Below, in pieces: positions 19,482 to 22,449 of a DNA stretch of 22,449 nt. Source of the DNA: CAZMUQ01 sp964569845 (GTDB lineage: Archaea; Thermoproteota; Bathyarchaeia; Hecatellales; Hecatellaceae); NCBI GenBank assembly GCA_964569845.1, contig CAZMUQ010000016.1:1-22449 (forward strand), written 5' to 3'. A program made the translations under genes and the position numbers. Position 1 is the stretch's first letter; every line of letters begins with the position of its first letter. The notes beneath the pieces were generated by a model, which made no database searches, was not told the origin of the DNA, and was given only the letters and a program-made list of their open reading frames with translations.

Positions 19482-20948
19482 TTGAAACTTTACTGGTTAT
19501 CTGCTAAAGAGATTAGGGATAAAATTTTAGCTAGAGAAGTTAAAGCTGAGGAGGTTTTAAGTGAAGTTTTTGAAAGGATAGAAGATGTTGAAGGTAAAAT
19601 TAATGCCTTTATAACCTTATGCAGGGAAGAAGCTTTTAAAAAAGCTAAAGAAGTTGACAGCAAAATAGCTAATGGAGAAAAAGTTGGAATTTTAGCAGGA
19701 ATACCTCTAGCTATCAAGGATAACATAAGTACTAAAGGTATTAAAACAACATGTGGTTCAAAAATGCTTTACAATTATGTTCCTCCGTATAATGCAACAG
19801 TTGTTGAGAAGCTTTTAGCTGAGGATGCAATAATTATAGGAAAAACAAATATGGATGAATTTGCAATGGGTACAACAACAGAAACAAGCTATTTTGGTCC
19901 AACAAGAAACCCATGGGATATTTCAACTGTTCCTGGAGGTTCCTCGGGTGGAAGTGCTGCTGCTGTTGCCTCTGGAGAAGCTTTTTTAGCTTTAGGTAGT
20001 GATACTGGAGGCTCTATACGTTGTCCTGCAAGTTTTTGTGGGGTTGTTGGTTTAAAGCCAACTTATGGGCTTGTTAGCCGTTATGGTTTAATTGCTTATG
20101 CTAATAGTTTTGAGCAGATAGGTCCTATTGCTAGGAATGTTTATGATTGTGCTTTACTCTTAAGTGTGATTGCTGGATGGGATTGGAGAGATTCAACATC
20201 TATTCAAGTTGAAAATATTGATTATACTAGTAAACTTAGTAGTAAAATTGGAGAAGTAAAAGTAGGAATTGTTAGAGAAATGGTTAGTGAAGGTGTTGAT
20301 GAAGCTGTTTTAAAAAATTTTTATAATTATGTTTCAAAACTTGAAAACCTAAATATTCCATGCGAAGAAGTTTCTATTCCAACAATTAAGTATGTTGTTC
20401 CAGTTTACTACCTTATTGCAATGTCTGAGGCAAGTTCTAATCTTGCAAGATTTGATGGTGTAAGATATGGTTATAGCTTAAACATTGAGGATGAAACTTT
20501 AGATTGGGATAAATTTTACTCTAAAACTAGGGGAAGCGGTTTTGGAGCTGAAGTTAAACGTAGAATAATTCTTGGAACCTATGCTTTATCAGCAGGGTAC
20601 TATGACAAATTTTTCCTTAAATCTCTTAAAGCTTTAACCTTAATTAGGAAAGGTTTTGATGAAGCATTTAAAAAATTTGATATCCTTATAAGCCCAACCA
20701 TGCCTATTCCGCCATTTAAACTTGGTGAAAAAATTGATGATCCTTTATCTTTATACTTGTGTGATATAGATACTATTCCAGCAAATCTTACAGGTATTCC
20801 TGCAGTAAGTATTCCCTGCGGTTTTTATCATAATTTGCCAATAGGTGCTCAGATTATGGCTCCTCAGCTTAAGGAAGATTTAGTTTTAAAATTTGCAGTT
20901 TTATCTGAGGATATTATAGGGCTTAAAAATCTTAAACCAAATATTTAG
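19482..20948 (+). CDS. gatA: Asp/Glu-tRNA amidotransferase subunit A (glutaminase)
   Basis: A 488-residue amidase-signature enzyme that frees ammonia from glutamine for the amidation done by GatB. The catalytic Lys/cis-Ser/Ser triad is K79 (PLAIKDN), S154 (GGSSGGS) and S178 (DTGGSIR). With the chosen start these numbers match, as I recall them, those of the Staphylococcus aureus enzyme. The start is TTG 19482-19484, with GAGG nine bases upstream. Longer options (ATG 19452, or TTG 19467 overlapping the gatC stop as TTGA) lack an SD and would add up to ten residues not typical of the family. It follows gatC by 11 bases and precedes gatB by 16. Confidence 0.95.
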   Translation: MKLYWLSAKEIRDKILAREVKAEEVLSEVFERIEDVEGKINAFITLCREEAFKKAKEVDSKIANGEKVGILAGIPLAIKDNISTKGIKTTCGSKMLYNYVPPYNATVVEKLLAEDAIIIGKTNMDEFAMGTTTETSYFGPTRNPWDISTVPGGSSGGSAAAVASGEAFLALGSDTGGSIRCPASFCGVVGLKPTYGLVSRYGLIAYANSFEQIGPIARNVYDCALLLSVIAGWDWRDSTSIQVENIDYTSKLSSKIGEVKVGIVREMVSEGVDEAVLKNFYNYVSKLENLNIPCEEVSIPTIKYVVPVYYLIAMSEASSNLARFDGVRYGYSLNIEDETLDWDKFYSKTRGSGFGAEVKRRIILGTYALSAGYYDKFFLKSLKALTLIRKGFDEAFKKFDILISPTMPIPPFKLGEKIDDPLSLYLCDIDTIPANLTGIPAVSIPCGFYHNLPIGAQIMAPQLKEDLVLKFAVLSEDIIGLKNLKPNI

Positions 20949-20964
20949 GGAGTTCTGGGGAAGT

Positions 20965-22428
20965 ATGGCTGAAGAAGGTAAAGTTAAGATTGGATTAGAG
21001 GTTCATTGTCAACTTACAAGCTTAAAAACCAAGCTTTTTTGTAGTTGCTCCTCAGATTATAGGGGTAAACCTCCAAACACAAATGTTTGTCCTGTATGTT
21101 TAGGTTTACCTGGTTCGCTTCCTGTTTTAAACAAGAAGGCTGTTGAATATGCTGTTATGGTTGCTTTAGCTTTAAATTGTAAACCTGCAAAGATGACAAT
21201 TTTTGCACGTAAAAACTACTTTTACCCGGACTTGCCGAAAAACTTTCAAATATCTCAGTATGATTTAGAGGGATTTGAGCCTTTAGCTTCAAATGGCTAT
21301 GTAACATTTACTGTTAACAAGAAAAAGAAAACTGTTAAGATTAGAAGAATCCACCTAGAAGAAGATCCAGGTAAACTTTATCATCCTGGTGGTTTAGGTT
21401 TTGCACCCTACACCCTAATAGACTATAATAGGTCTGGTATTGCTTTACTTGAAATTGTAACTGAACCTGATTTTACAGCACCAGCTGAAGCTAGAAGTTT
21501 TCTACAGAAACTTAGGTCTACTCTTGAACATTTAGGTGTTTTTGATGGTAGTCTTGAAGGTTCTATGAGGTGTGATGCAAATGTTTCTGTTGAAGGTGGA
21601 GGAAGAGTTGAAGTTAAAAATATTTCTTCATTTAAGGATGTTGAAAGAGCCTTAAGCTATGAGGTTGTTAGGCAAAGGGAGCTTTTAAAAAAGGGTGTTA
21701 AAGTTAGAATGGAAACTAGGCATTGGGATGAGGTTAGAAGAATAACTGTAAGTTTACGTGTTAAGGAGGAGGAGAAAGATTACAGGTATTTTATGGAGCC
21801 AGATTTATGTCCAGTAACAATCGATGAAGATTTTGTCAGGAGAATTAAGATTCAAATGCCTGAGCTTCCAGATGCTAGGAAAGAGCGTTTTATCAACCAG
21901 TATGGGCTTCCAGAGTATGATGCTGAAGTTTTAGTTGCTGATAGAAGTTTAGCTGATTTTTTTGAGGATTGTGTAAAAATCTACGGTAAACCTAAACCTA
22001 TTGCAAACTGGCTTATGGGTGATTTTCTTCAATGCCTTTACAGTTTAGATGTTTCAGTTAAAGATTGTAAAGTTACACCTAAACATTTAGCTGAGATGTT
22101 AAGCTTAATGGATGATGGTGTTATAAGTATTAAAATTGCTAAGAAGGTTTTATGGGAAATGATGAAAACAGGTAAACCAGCCTCAACAATCATTGAAGAG
22201 AAAGGTTGGAGAAGAATTTCTGATATGAATGTAATTGAAGCTGTAACTGAAAAAATTTTTAAGGAAAATGAGAAAGCTGTTAAAGATGCATTAGTTGATG
22301 AAAAGGCAATAAACTTTTTAGTAGGGAAAATCATGGAGGCAACTAAAGGAATGGCTGACCCAGCTTTAACAAACAAGATAGTTAGAGATAAACTTTCAAG
22401 ATTAAAGGAAAGATTACAACTAAACTAA
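20965..22428 (+). CDS. gatB: Asp/Glu-tRNA amidotransferase subunit B
   Basis: A 487-residue kinase/amidation subunit of GatCAB. The N-terminal GLEVHCQL motif (10-17) is diagnostic, and a zinc site is complete: C26-S-C28 and C42-PV-C45. The catalytic cradle includes FYPDLPKNFQISQYD, HLEEDPGKL and EGSMRCDANVSV. A helical middle domain and a YqeY-like tail (from about 400, ending VRDKLSRLKERLQLN) bind the tRNA. The start is ATG (20965-20967) with GGGG four bases upstream. The length is normal. It ends the operon, and a T6 run follows at 22435. Confidence 0.96.
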   Translation: MAEEGKVKIGLEVHCQLTSLKTKLFCSCSSDYRGKPPNTNVCPVCLGLPGSLPVLNKKAVEYAVMVALALNCKPAKMTIFARKNYFYPDLPKNFQISQYDLEGFEPLASNGYVTFTVNKKKKTVKIRRIHLEEDPGKLYHPGGLGFAPYTLIDYNRSGIALLEIVTEPDFTAPAEARSFLQKLRSTLEHLGVFDGSLEGSMRCDANVSVEGGGRVEVKNISSFKDVERALSYEVVRQRELLKKGVKVRMETRHWDEVRRITVSLRVKEEEKDYRYFMEPDLCPVTIDEDFVRRIKIQMPELPDARKERFINQYGLPEYDAEVLVADRSLADFFEDCVKIYGKPKPIANWLMGDFLQCLYSLDVSVKDCKVTPKHLAEMLSLMDDGVISIKIAKKVLWEMMKTGKPASTIIEEKGWRRISDMNVIEAVTEKIFKENEKAVKDALVDEKAINFLVGKIMEATKGMADPALTNKIVRDKLSRLKERLQLN

Positions 22429-22434
22429 CGCATC

Positions 22435-22440
22435 TTTTTT
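22435..22440 (+). terminator. T6 run after gatB
   Basis: TTTTTT lies 7-12 bases after the gatB stop with no hairpin before it. It is a plausible archaeal termination site for the gatCAB transcript. The window ends nine bases later, so more of the signal may lie outside. Confidence 0.35.
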
Positions 22441-22449
22441 AGTTTAAGG

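Overview
The window is a gene-dense, AT-rich stretch of an archaeal chromosome. The archaeal markers are EF-2 with the diphthamide-site histidine, prefoldin beta, a KEOPS Pcc1-type protein, an Imp4-like Brix protein, A-type ATP synthase subunits C, I and K, a geranylgeranyl reductase and an archaeal-type glycyl-tRNA synthetase. The XPF nuclease has no helicase domain, which points to the TACK/Thermoproteota side rather than Euryarchaeota. Bathyarchaeia is my best guess, but this is inference. There are no mobile elements, CRISPR arrays, rRNAs or tRNAs, and no gene-free stretch longer than about 150 bases.

Layout, read from the right end of each minus-strand block because most genes run leftward. 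(1) 1-1988, minus: XPF-type nuclease, radical SAM protein of the spore photoproduct lyase family, and a cut-off SCP2-like protein. (2) 2064-4253, minus: EF-2 with its own promoter. (3) 4382-4990, minus: 6-phospho-3-hexuloisomerase. (4) 5085-10195, minus: a run of Cys-rich protein, Brix protein, Pcc1, prefoldin beta, DHH phosphoesterase, and an ECF transporter energising module (two ATPases plus EcfT). (5) 10342-10542, plus: a lone small Zn-ribbon-like protein. (6) 10572-14857, minus: partial A-type ATP synthase operon (I, unrecognised small membrane protein, C, K). (7) 14951-16790, minus: MarC-family membrane protein and geranylgeranyl reductase. (8) 16883-18628, plus: glycyl-tRNA synthetase. 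(9) 18634-19047, minus: YjbQ family. (10) 19171-22428, plus: gatC-gatA-gatB.

Genes inside the blocks are tightly coupled, with ATGA, TTGA and TGATG overlaps. Shine-Dalgarno (SD) motifs are often clear, and they move several starts: GlyRS, GatA, AtpK and AtpC probably start downstream of the longest open frame. TTG starts are very common. Two short genes, pcc1 and the small membrane protein of the ATP synthase operon, have no ATG/GTG/TTG at a sensible place but have a CTG 9-10 bases after a strong SD. They are candidates for CUG initiation.

Most of the window is housekeeping. The points most worth a second look are the unknown membrane protein co-translated with the rotor/stator genes, the two apparent CTG starts, the small cysteine-rich proteins at 9899-10195 and 10342-10542, the XPF/photolyase-like pair, and a hairpin over the start codon of the radical SAM gene.
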